Below, piece after piece: positions 1 through 6,870 of a stretch of 8,047 bases of DNA. Position 1 is the first letter of the stretch, and each line of letters starts with the position of its first letter. A program made the translations under genes and the position numbers. The notes under the pieces were generated by a model. It was not told where the DNA came from. It did no database searches and worked only from the letters and a program-made list of their open reading frames with translations. The stretch covers positions 1 to 8,047 of the forward strand of contig JBMYQA010000282.1 in the NCBI GenBank assembly GCA_049600855.1, in the 5' to 3' direction. Source of the stretch: JBMYQA01 sp049600855. Its GTDB lineage: Bacteria; Bacteroidota; Bacteroidia; Cytophagales; Flammeovirgaceae.

Positions 1-1918
1 CAGGTTGTGCATACAGCTCATAGTTTTGGAAATCTGCATTAAGTGCATTATTTAACATGAACTGAAGCTCAATAGCTGTTTTATTGACCGTAAACTTCCG
101 TAATAAGCTCAGGTCTAGCACAGTGAAAGCATCTAATTTATTACGGGCAATTGCAATTCTGGAACTGGTGGATGAGAGGTTTGATTGAAATGAATAGTTC
201 TTAAATGCTAGGTGATAATATACATTTCCCTTATGCTGAGGCACATAAAATAAACTGGTATTTACCGTGCTTGGCTCATCACTTTCTAACACCGTAGCTT
301 GGGTAAATGCATAGTTCCCCCCCAATAAGTGCTTGGTTTTCCCATAATGAGCGCTCAGCTTTCCTTGCACTTCAATGCCTCTCGTTCGCACTTTTTGTAC
401 ATTTTGTGGGGAAAAGTTTCCACTCGGAGGAGTTGGCCGCCAAAATACCCAATTCTCTATAGTCGTGTGAAAATAGGTAGTCGTAAAATCAATGGTCAGT
501 TTCTTTTTGATAAACTGATATTGGAATCCACCTTCCCAGCCCGTGCTTTCTTCAGGTAGAATATCGGGATTTCCGCCAGGTTGCCAAAATCGCTCATTGA
601 GGGTAGGCACGCGATAAGCTCTGGAGATATTTCCTTTCAACTTGAGCTGGTGTGCCGTTTCTTCAAGCAGTAAATATTCCAACCCTAAAGATGGCGTAAA
701 TGGCGGATCAAATCCTTTAAGCAAGGTCTGACGCAATTGTAAACTCGCTTTCAACTTTGGCGTTGCCTGAAAAGTCGATAACCAAAATAAATCTAACCTA
801 CTTTCTGTGGTGCCAGCTTCATAGTTTTCAACATCGGTTTTAAAATGGGTGATTTGGGCTCCCAGTTTGGTTTCAAACTTATCTGAAAAACGCCGCTCTT
901 GCGCAAAAACGCCAGTAAAGCGGTTCACGGCAATGCGGGAATCTACCGTAGCCCCATCATTGAAGTTCATAAAATCATGTATCCAACTTACTTTAGCAGT
1001 AGTTGTTCCCCAATTTGACAAATGCTGATAAGAAATCAACGAGCGTATATTCTCGTCTTTTTGTCGGTCGTTATCTTCCAAACGCGTCATGGGTGGTTGA
1101 ATTTCCCGATCACTGTTATTGTACCAAAAATGCACACTCAGCCGATCATTACTCGAGATGTCCCAAAATACATCTTGTACAATTCCCCATTGTAAATAAG
1201 CCGCATTTTGCTGATTTTGCCTTGGCGAACCAATCCGTTGGTCATTGGTGAACGGGAAATCATTTTCTGCTTTACTCCGATAAATTTTGGTCGCAAATTC
1301 CAAATTATTCCACGCATAACTCCCCCGTAATGCGGTTTGCCATCTGCCAAAGCTTCCCACACTTTGTTGGAGGCTCAAACTTAAGCCCTCCTTCCATGTG
1401 GGATGATTTCCTAATTGAATGCTCCCGCCAATGGCATCTGTACCATATAAAGCGCTCCCTCCACCGTGTTGAATGGAGATTTCATTAAAAGCCAAGTTGG
1501 GTAAATTGTAGAAATCCGACTGCCCTAATGTGGGGGAATTGATATTAATTCCATTCCAAAGCACTGCGGTATGATTGGAACCTGTTCCTCGAAATGAGAT
1601 GGAGGCTAAGTTGCTGGGTCCATAAGCTCTGATGTAAATGGGGGTCGTTTGTTGCAATACATTTGCCAATCGCTGCGTTCCATACAATACCAATACACCA
1701 GAATCGATGTGATTGATGGTATTGCCCACCGCAAATTTTTCTTCTGGAAATCCCCATATCTCTAACTCAGGGATCGTATCCGATCGTTCTTGGGCATAGA
1801 TTTCAATATATGGAATCTGAAATAAGCTCAACAACAATGTAGCTGTAATCAGCACAACAACTCGTTTGGAAGACTTTAAAACTTGTTTGCAAGTACAAAC
1901 TCGGTATATTCTAATCAT
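1..1918 (-). CDS. btuB: BtuB-like TonB-dependent vitamin B12 receptor (3' end cut by window edge)
   Basis: Outer-membrane, TonB-energised receptor, most likely for cobalamin. Reading the minus strand from the ATG at 1918 gives an unbroken frame of 639 codons to the left edge. A hydrophobic stretch at residues 20-38 followed by IYA-QE suggests a signal peptide cut near residue 42. A possible TonB box lies around residues 47-56 (DTIPELEIWG). The plug spans about 60-170, with VLWNGININSPTLGQSDF (119-136) and GGGSALYGTDAIGG (152-165). The rest is barrel, including the family-typical YRVPTLNERFW (435-445) and GNPDILPEES (449-458). The last visible residues, NYELYAQP, resemble the segment just before the PGR motif near the C-terminus of such receptors, so only about 15 residues are probably missing. 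There is no N-terminal carboxypeptidase-like domain, so it is not a SusC-type protein. It starts 4 bases after the btuCD stop and is the third gene of a riboswitch-led operon. That context is the basis for the B12 assignment; the receptor class alone would not fix the substrate. Confidence 0.93.
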   Translation of the reverse strand, partial: MIRIYRVCTCKQVLKSSKRVVVLITATLLLSLFQIPYIEIYAQERSDTIPELEIWGFPEEKFAVGNTINHIDSGVLVLYGTQRLANVLQQTTPIYIRAYGPSNLASISFRGTGSNHTAVLWNGININSPTLGQSDFYNLPNLAFNEISIQHGGGSALYGTDAIGGSIQLGNHPTWKEGLSLSLQQSVGSFGRWQTALRGSYAWNNLEFATKIYRSKAENDFPFTNDQRIGSPRQNQQNAAYLQWGIVQDVFWDISSNDRLSVHFWYNNSDREIQPPMTRLEDNDRQKDENIRSLISYQHLSNWGTTTAKVSWIHDFMNFNDGATVDSRIAVNRFTGVFAQERRFSDKFETKLGAQITHFKTDVENYEAGTTESRLDLFWLSTFQATPKLKASLQLRQTLLKGFDPPFTPSLGLEYLLLEETAHQLKLKGNISRAYRVPTLNERFWQPGGNPDILPEESTGWEGGFQYQFIKKKLTIDFTTTYFHTTIENWVFWRPTPPSGNFSPQNVQKVRTRGIEVQGKLSAHYGKTKHLLGGNYAFTQATVLESDEPSTVNTSLFYVPQHKGNVYYHLAFKNYSFQSNLSSTSSRIAIARNKLDAFTVLDLSLLRKFTVNKTAIELQFMLNNALNADFQNYELYAQP

Positions 1919-1922
1919 GTTG

Positions 1923-3809
1923 TTAAAAATATCTATGCTGATTATTTTCCAATTCCGTAATCCATGTATCTGGTAAGCCAAAAACCTGTTGGAATACTTG
2001 TTGATCTAGTAGTGTTGTCGGATCGCCTTGGTAAAACGCTCCTGACTTTCCAAGCACCCAAATTTGATCGGCCATTTTTATTGCCCAATCGAGTTCATGG
2101 GTCGTCAATAAAATGGCTTTATTGTACTCGGTTGCCAAGCGTTTCATGAGTTGAAAAATCTCCATTCGATTCGGCAAGTCTAAATGCGCCGTAGGTTCAT
2201 CCAAAAAGATGAAAGGCGTATCTTGCGCTAAAGCTCTAGCAATCAACACCTTTTGTTTCTCACCATCGCTTAGTAAATGAATCGAGCGATGGGCAAAATT
2301 CGTCATTCCTACCGCCTTCAAAGCCCACTGAATCTTGACTTCATCATCCGCATTCATATTGCCAAACCAGCCCGAATGTGGGTAACGTCCCATAGCAACC
2401 AAGCTATATACATTCAAATCGCCAAAAAAATCACGATCTGTCAACACTAAACTGAGCTTACGTGCCAATGCTTTAGCTCCAAGCGCTTGTACCATCTGTT
2501 CATCATAAGCAACCCAACCTTTTAATATCGGTTGAAGTCCCGCTAAGGAGCGCATTAATGTAGATTTACCCGCTCCATTCGGCCCCACTAAGGTAACTAC
2601 TTGTCCTGATTCCACACTTAAATCAAGGTCATGCGCCAGTGCTCGACTGGAATAACCGATGGTTAAGTCTTCGGCTTTAAGTACCTGCTTTGCATGTACT
2701 TGCTCGTTTATCTGGCCACTTTCTGCCTGAGGTAGAACCTGCTGCTCACTTACACGACCAACATGTAAGTTACGCCGCCGAATAATGACCCAAATGACTA
2801 CAGGCGAACCCAATAAAGCAGTGACTGAGTTAATCGGCAACACCGTAGCCATTGTAGGTAACTGCGCGATGATGTCACAGGCTAGTAAGGTAATGCCTCC
2901 TAAAAGTGCAGTACTTGGCAATAAAACTTTGTGATCTGCTGTACGGAATAAGGCACGGGTTAAATGCGGTACAGCAATGCCAATAAAACCAATAGGCCCA
3001 CAAAAACCAGTAACCGTTCCTGCTAATAGACTGGTAATCGCAATAATGCCCATGCGCGCTTTTTTGCTATTTAATCCCATGCTTTTGGCATATTGCTCCC
3101 CCAACAACAACATATTTAAGGGCTTCGTAATTAAAAAAGTGGCTAAACTTCCAACCAATACAACCGTCATGAGCACGGCAAGATGCCCATGCGTAACTCC
3201 ACCAAGGCTTCCGAAAGTCCACATCAAAAAATCTTTAATGAGCTCAGGGCTACTGAAATATTGCCAAATGCCCACCACCGCGATGGTAATATTTCCAACC
3301 ATCAATCCAATGATTAACAATACCACATTATCGCGTACCCGAAATGACACGCCCACAATAACTAGCAATACCAACCCTGCCCCCAATGTAGAAGCCAACA
3401 CGACTGCCCAACTCCCACCAATTCCCAATTGATTGATTGTAAAAATTGCGGTAGCAGAACTTCCTGAAAGCACCAAAAAGGCCACTCCCAAACTAGCTCC
3501 CGCAGTAATACCAAGTACTGATGGACCAGCCAAGGGGTTTCGAAAAAGCGTTTGCATTTGGAGGCCACTAATGGCTAAAGCCACACCGACTAACACAGCA
3601 GTCACTGCTTTAGGTATACGAATTTTATAGAGGATATTCGCCCAAATCGGATTGCTCCCTTCCCAGTCAATTAAGGCCTTAAACGCTTCATTTGGCGGAA
3701 TGGAAACCGATCCGAGAAAGACATCAAGTAAGAAGAATAGCAGGAGCAAAAACAATAATCCAACCCACCTACTTGATGTTTTCCAATCTAATGCACTCAA
3801 GGTATTCAA
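1923..3809 (-). CDS. btuCD: BtuC-BtuD fusion: B12 ABC transporter permease joined to ATPase
   Basis: Inner-membrane importer for cobalamin in which permease and ATPase are one 628-residue chain, so the working transporter would be a homodimer. Residues 1-345 are a FecCD/BtuC-type permease: many membrane segments, RIPKAVTAVLVG (64-75), NPLAGPSVLGITAGASLG (91-108) and GPIGFIGIAVPHLTRAL (271-287). A linker of about 30 residues (346-376) leads to the ATPase: Walker A GPNGAGKST (409-417), signature LSDGE (513-517), Walker B FIFLDEPT (533-540, with D537 and E538), D-loop HLD (542-544) and H-loop His571. At the Q-loop the expected Gln is replaced by Thr457 (LVLTDRD). The start is TTG at 3809, 1 base after the btuF stop. 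No ATG is available before residue 84, inside the permease, and no good ribosome site is visible, so translational coupling to btuF is likely. The substrate is inferred from the upstream riboswitch and the adjacent btuB; without them, heme or siderophore would also fit the family. Confidence 0.93.
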   Translation of the reverse strand: MNTLSALDWKTSSRWVGLLFLLLLFFLLDVFLGSVSIPPNEAFKALIDWEGSNPIWANILYKIRIPKAVTAVLVGVALAISGLQMQTLFRNPLAGPSVLGITAGASLGVAFLVLSGSSATAIFTINQLGIGGSWAVVLASTLGAGLVLLVIVGVSFRVRDNVVLLIIGLMVGNITIAVVGIWQYFSSPELIKDFLMWTFGSLGGVTHGHLAVLMTVVLVGSLATFLITKPLNMLLLGEQYAKSMGLNSKKARMGIIAITSLLAGTVTGFCGPIGFIGIAVPHLTRALFRTADHKVLLPSTALLGGITLLACDIIAQLPTMATVLPINSVTALLGSPVVIWVIIRRRNLHVGRVSEQQVLPQAESGQINEQVHAKQVLKAEDLTIGYSSRALAHDLDLSVESGQVVTLVGPNGAGKSTLMRSLAGLQPILKGWVAYDEQMVQALGAKALARKLSLVLTDRDFFGDLNVYSLVAMGRYPHSGWFGNMNADDEVKIQWALKAVGMTNFAHRSIHLLSDGEKQKVLIARALAQDTPFIFLDEPTAHLDLPNRMEIFQLMKRLATEYNKAILLTTHELDWAIKMADQIWVLGKSGAFYQGDPTTLLDQQVFQQVFGLPDTWITELENNQHRYF

Positions 3810-3810
3810 C

Positions 3811-5004
3811 TTAATTTCCCACTTTTTGATAAAAAAACAGTTCGTATTCTGGTAGTAAATCGGGATGTATGATTTTAATGATGTCCCCTAAGATCCGATG
3901 CGGCTTCACAATTCCAGATTCCCAGTAATCGTTCCCCAAACCATCTGCTGTGAGCCGTTTATTGTTATTGTAGAGATTGCCATTTTGATATGCCTTAAAG
4001 TCTGCCAATCGCTGATCAATCGCCAACAACTCTTCTTTGGATGTAATTCCTCCCACTCGCAACCAATAGTCGGCCTTTAGCCCCATTGGATAAACAGATT
4101 CAAAATCCATTTGCAGGCTAACCGAAGAAGTATCATTTGCCCAATTCCATGTAGCGCCTGCATCGGTTAATAACTGAGCCACATAGCTCTTTGCACCTGC
4201 AATGGACCATGAGCCTTTGTACGGCAAACCACCAATTACTAACGGTTTTTCTTTCGCTGCACGACCCATTTCAGCATAGTTCAAATACTGTGTTTCAATG
4301 GCTTCAAAACGTTCATTGGCTAACTTTGGATTTCCTAATAAATAGCCAAACACCTTTATCCACTCGGTTCTGCCCAACATGCTTTGCTCCATCCACTCCG
4401 AATTGACTAATACAGGAACGCCAGTTTCAATAAGTGTTTTATAGTTTTTATGGTAAGATGAGGCCGAAAAACCAGAAACCATTAATGCATCAGGTTGTAA
4501 GGTCAATACTTGCTCCTGATTGAGCAATTCACCTTCTCCTACTTCCACAATTTGCCCCGTGGAAATCCGCTCACGAGCCTTTGGATTATAAATAAACTGG
4601 GTGGCTGTCATTCCCACTAACTTGTCTATTGCATTCATCTCTGCAACAAATGCAACATGCGTAGTAGATTGTACAATAAGCTTATTGATGGGCGTAGCAA
4701 TTGCTGGTAAATGACCAAACGCTTTCGGTTTTTTATTCCCTCTTGCATGTAATAGATAACTCAAGGTATCTGCCTGATCATTAAAAGGTTGTAGGATATG
4801 AAGCACTTGATACGCGCCATAATCATCAATGGAAAAGCCCGTTGCATAGCTCGGCTTAACTGAAATAAAAGCGGTTTTGGCAATGCTTTTATTTTTAGTC
4901 TCTTCATTTGAAGAACAAGCAGCTAGGGTAATCGTAAAAAATAGGCAAAATATGTATTGGCTTGTTACATATTGCCAGCGTCTTTTGCTAAATAAATATT
5001 TCAT
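3811..5004 (-). CDS. btuF: BtuF-like lipoprotein, periplasmic cobalamin-binding component
   Basis: Substrate-binding lipoprotein of a FecB/BtuF-class ABC importer. It would capture cobalamin in the periplasm and deliver it to the downstream permease-ATPase fusion. I chose the ATG at 5004 over the in-frame GTG at 5013: it gives MKYLFSKRRW, a charged start, then a hydrophobic stretch and a lipobox LAAC with Cys at residue 30. Cleavage there would leave a lipid-anchored protein, SSNEETK onward. Numbered from the ATG, the Fe3+/B12-type binding fold includes the stretch around STTHVAFVAEMNAIDKLVG (113-131), QPDALMVSGF (170-179) and a family-typical EWMEQSMLGRTEWIKVFG (203-220). The C-terminus HPDLLPEYELFFYQKVGN looks complete. 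It is the first gene after the riboswitch, whose 3' edge is about 36 bases upstream of the ATG, and ends 1 base before btuCD. Longer than E. coli BtuF (about 266 residues), as is common for the Bacteroidota version. The B12 assignment rests on the context. Confidence 0.9.
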   Translation of the reverse strand: MKYLFSKRRWQYVTSQYIFCLFFTITLAACSSNEETKNKSIAKTAFISVKPSYATGFSIDDYGAYQVLHILQPFNDQADTLSYLLHARGNKKPKAFGHLPAIATPINKLIVQSTTHVAFVAEMNAIDKLVGMTATQFIYNPKARERISTGQIVEVGEGELLNQEQVLTLQPDALMVSGFSASSYHKNYKTLIETGVPVLVNSEWMEQSMLGRTEWIKVFGYLLGNPKLANERFEAIETQYLNYAEMGRAAKEKPLVIGGLPYKGSWSIAGAKSYVAQLLTDAGATWNWANDTSSVSLQMDFESVYPMGLKADYWLRVGGITSKEELLAIDQRLADFKAYQNGNLYNNNKRLTADGLGNDYWESGIVKPHRILGDIIKIIHPDLLPEYELFFYQKVGN

Positions 5005-5011
5005 TACTGTC

Positions 5012-5028
5012 ACTTTTCACCCGAAAGT
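5012..5028 (-). promoter_or_regulatory. Small hairpin between riboswitch and btuF start
   Basis: On the minus strand ACTTT and AAAGT can form a 5-bp stem around a 7-base loop CGGGTGA, ending 7 bases before the btuF ATG. It lies in the short leader between the riboswitch end and the start codon, where an expression platform must sit. There is no U-run, so it is not an intrinsic terminator; control of translation initiation is the more natural reading. The stem is weak and may be chance. Confidence 0.25.
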
Positions 5029-5040
5029 AGGAGTTAAACA

Positions 5041-5201
5041 TGTAAGCGGCAGGTCTTCTGACTTTCCAAAACCTTGTGGCCTTCCCGCCTGAAGCAGTGG
5101 CAAAAAATCACAAGCTTATAAATTAGGATTACAGCAGCGGGGACTGTTCCAGACTTTCACTGGATTCCCATTTTAATGCTTTCGCAACCATCTCTGTTAC
5201 A
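5041..5201 (-). ncRNA. Adenosylcobalamin (B12) riboswitch
   Basis: The minus strand carries the conserved core of the cobalamin riboswitch class in the right order. First comes TGGGAATCCAGTG, with a P3 hairpin closed by TCCAG/CTGGA at 5148-5164. Then CAGTCCCCGCTGCTGTAA, the B12 box GCCACTGC (5094-5101), GGCGGGAAGGCC, and finally the end block GTCAGAAGACCTGCC. P1 can close between TGTAA (about 5197-5201) and TTACA (5041-5045). It sits directly upstream of the btuF-btuCD-btuB operon on the same strand and would reduce their expression when B12 is bound. Edges are estimated from the P1 pairing. Recognition is from sequence memory of the class; a covariance-model search was not run. Confidence 0.95.
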
Positions 5202-5207
5202 AAGGTA
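5200..5207 (-). promoter_or_regulatory. Candidate Bacteroidota -7 element of the B12 uptake operon
   Basis: The minus strand reads TACCTTTG, an exact match to the Bacteroidota -7 consensus TAnnTTTG, immediately at the 5' edge of the riboswitch. The -33 side is weak: the nearest partial match is TTAG at 5230-5233, 22 bases upstream. Position and strand fit an operon promoter, but the motif is short and the missing -33 box lowers confidence. Confidence 0.45.
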
Positions 5208-5358
5208 GGCTTTTTTATGTTGAACTTGTCTAACATTAATTTATTTTGGTTCCAAACTTGTGAGGAAACGATCAATTATACCTGATTTCGTTTTCTCGCA
5301 AGCTCGAAATAACACCAAAAAGCACATAACAGCTAATTTTATCCGACTATGTATCATT
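5208..5358. other. Intergenic spacer upstream of the B12 operon promoter
   Basis: AT-rich sequence between the leucine dehydrogenase terminator and the B12 operon promoter. I see no credible coding frame, RNA gene or long repeat. It should hold the -33 region and any activator site for the operon, but no clear motif stands out beyond the weak TTAG at 5230-5233. Confidence 0.5.
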
Positions 5359-5394
5359 AAAAAAGCCCATTAATACTGAGTGCATTAATAGGCT
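5359..5394 (-). terminator. Intrinsic terminator of the leucine dehydrogenase gene
   Basis: On the minus strand AGCC-T-ATTAAT pairs with ATTAAT-G-GGCT around a 9-base loop (one internal mismatch) and is followed by a run of six T. It begins 25 bases after the dehydrogenase stop codon. There is no T-run on the plus-strand side, so it appears to work in one direction. It separates this gene from the B12 operon downstream on the same strand. Confidence 0.85.
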
Positions 5395-5418
5395 AATTGT
5401 CAATGAAGCGCGAAAAAA

Positions 5419-6525
5419 TTAGTACGTCATTTTCGTCTTTCCAATGCTCTGGATACGCTCTAGGGCAATTTCCATAGCTACTTCTTGCGCATTTTTTCCA
5501 CTTTCGAAAGAGGTATTTAATACATTCAAGGTTTGATCGTAAACCGTTTCTAAGTGATGCTTCGTCCACTCTGTGTTAGAGCCAATCACTTCTGCGTATA
5601 CATTTACCACCCCACCACTGTTTACTAAGAAATCTGGTGCATAGATGATTCCTTTTTCTAAGCAAGCATCACCATGTTTCTTTTCTTCTTTCAACTGGTT
5701 ATTCGCGCACCCACAAATGATTTGACACTTTAGTTGCTCTAAGGTTTCATCATTCACTGTTGCCCCTAATGCACAAGGTGCATAAATATCTACATCTAAA
5801 TCGTAGATCGATGCTGGTGCAACAATTTCCACTTTATGCTGCGCAGAGATGGCTTTTAATTTATCTTCGTAAATATCAGTTACAAAAATTTGGCAGCCCT
5901 CTTGTTCTAAATAGTCAATTAAGTAGGCGGCTACATGCCCTACCCCTTGAACCGACACGCGTTTTCCCTCTAAACTATCTGTACCATACGCTTTTTTAGC
6001 GGCTGCTTTCATGCCCATGTAGGTAGAATAAGCCGTCCAAGGAGAAGGATCACCCAAACCTCCACGAGTTTCGGGCATGCCCGCCACATGACTGGTTTCC
6101 GCAGAGATGTGTTCCATGTCACGAGCCGACATGCCTACATCTTCAGCAGTAATGTATTTCCCATTCAGGTTTTCTACAAATTTGCCAAAAGCACGCAATA
6201 ACGCTTCCGTTTTATGTTTTCTAGCATCGCCAATGATTACCGCTTTTCCGCCACCTAAATTCAATCCTGCAATGGAATTTTTAAAGGTCATTCCACGTGA
6301 TAAACGCAACACATCGTTCAGCGCATCGGCTTCAGATTGGTAATTCCACATACGCAAACCACCTAAAGAAGGGCCCAATACGGTGTTATGCACCCCAACA
6401 ATGGCTTTCAATCCTGTCGCTTCATCGTGGCAGAAAACAATTTGCTCATGGCCCATTTTTTCGACTTGAGCGAACACAGAACTGGTTACTTCGTCTGTGT
6501 TTTTCACTGGTTCAGTCACTAGCAT
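5419..6525 (-). CDS. ldh: Leucine dehydrogenase (Glu/Leu/Phe/Val dehydrogenase family)
   Basis: Cytoplasmic NAD-dependent enzyme that reversibly deaminates leucine, and usually valine and isoleucine, to branched 2-oxo acids. In Bacteroidota these feed degradation and also iso-branched fatty acid primers. The 368 residues match the usual family length. The N-terminal catalytic domain carries MGHEQIVFCHD (24-34), GPSLGGLRMW (51-60), Lys82 in FKNS and the catalytic-motif Lys94 in LGGGKAVI, then TAEDVG (126-131). The Rossmann domain has GVGHVA (194-199) and Asp217 after FVT, at the place that normally favours NAD over NADP. CGCANNQL (271-278) and VNSGGVVNVYAEV (301-313) complete the typical core. 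The ATG at 6525 matches the usual N-terminus and is preceded by a weak purine stretch AAGAGA. It is a single-gene unit with its own terminator, and a perfect dyad stands 22 bases before the start. Leucine rather than phenylalanine or valine as the main substrate is by overall resemblance; the symbol (ldh, also called bcd) does not mean lactate dehydrogenase. Confidence 0.93.
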   Translation of the reverse strand: MLVTEPVKNTDEVTSSVFAQVEKMGHEQIVFCHDEATGLKAIVGVHNTVLGPSLGGLRMWNYQSEADALNDVLRLSRGMTFKNSIAGLNLGGGKAVIIGDARKHKTEALLRAFGKFVENLNGKYITAEDVGMSARDMEHISAETSHVAGMPETRGGLGDPSPWTAYSTYMGMKAAAKKAYGTDSLEGKRVSVQGVGHVAAYLIDYLEQEGCQIFVTDIYEDKLKAISAQHKVEIVAPASIYDLDVDIYAPCALGATVNDETLEQLKCQIICGCANNQLKEEKKHGDACLEKGIIYAPDFLVNSGGVVNVYAEVIGSNTEWTKHHLETVYDQTLNVLNTSFESGKNAQEVAMEIALERIQSIGKTKMTY

Positions 6526-6546
6526 GTTATCTCTTGGTTAAGTTAG

Positions 6547-6575
6547 GAAATTGTGAGCCTCATTTTCACAATTTC
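6547..6575. repeat. Perfect 10-bp inverted repeat before leucine dehydrogenase
   Basis: GAAATTGTGA (6547-6556) and TCACAATTTC (6566-6575) are exact reverse complements separated by 9 bases. On the minus strand this lies between the candidate promoter (6640-6672) and the ATG at 6525, so it could be a repressor operator or a hairpin in the 5' leader. No T-run follows on the minus strand, so it is not an attenuating terminator of the usual type. The function is unknown. Confidence 0.6.
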
Positions 6576-6639
6576 TAATAGAAAAAAGTTATTCAATCTC
6601 CAGATTTTTTCGCAATCGAGTGAAATCTGCTTTCAAGCG

Positions 6640-6672
6640 CAAAAATAAACTTTTTCTTTGAATTATTGGCAA
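6640..6672 (-). promoter_or_regulatory. Candidate leucine dehydrogenase promoter
   Basis: On the minus strand TATTTTTG (6640-6647) fits the Bacteroidota -7 form TAnnTTTG, with TTG (6670-6672) 22 bases upstream as a possible -33 element, within the broad spacing reported for this phylum. It would give a leader of about 110 bases containing the dyad at 6547-6575. In AT-rich DNA such matches arise by chance, so this is tentative. Confidence 0.4.
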
Positions 6673-6870
6673 CTGCTGAAACAATCCCTGCTGTAATTCT
6701 CAAAAATTGGCATAGAACCTTATCCTATTTGAGTTTGTTTATTAGACAACTTCTTAATTTGTATTTAAGTAGTCAATAGAGAATAACTGTGTCTTTTGGT
6801 GGCTTATTTTGATTATTTTCTACGGTCTACTTGAAACAATACATCACTTGAAAAAAATATATTACATCCC
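6673..6870. other. Divergent intergenic region, hydrolase side
   Basis: AT-rich stretch before the plus-strand hydrolase and behind the minus-strand dehydrogenase promoter. Partial -7-like strings occur on the plus strand (for example TTATTTTG near 6804-6811), but none fits TAnnTTTG exactly, so I do not call a hydrolase promoter. No small gene or structured RNA was recognised. Confidence 0.5.

Noticed and set aside
1138..1757. Two short minus-strand open frames (1138-1362 and 1545-1757)
   Set aside because: Both are out of frame inside the continuous btuB frame, which has clear plug and barrel motifs throughout.
1..1918. SusC-type glycan receptor
   Set aside because: No N-terminal carboxypeptidase-like domain, no SusD partner, and the length and barrel motifs are of the smaller BtuB class in a riboswitch-led operon.
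2977..3432. 151-codon open frame on the plus strand
   Set aside because: It lies wholly opposite the permease domain of btuCD; its Thr/Pro/Asn-rich translation matches no family I know and is what the antisense of a membrane protein gives.
5005..5013. GTG at 5013 as the btuF start
   Set aside because: It adds only three residues; the ATG at 5004 gives a better lipoprotein signal sequence and is the commoner codon. Neither has a clear ribosome site, so GTG is not excluded.
4877..5092. 71-codon plus-strand open frame over the btuF start and riboswitch
   Set aside because: It is antisense to the lipoprotein signal sequence and the structured riboswitch core, both strongly supported on the minus strand.
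6547..6575. CRP-type site (TGTGA...TCACA)
   Set aside because: CRP sites have 6 bases between TGTGA and TCACA; here there are 9, putting the half sites on a different helical phase. The dyad is reported without a named regulator.
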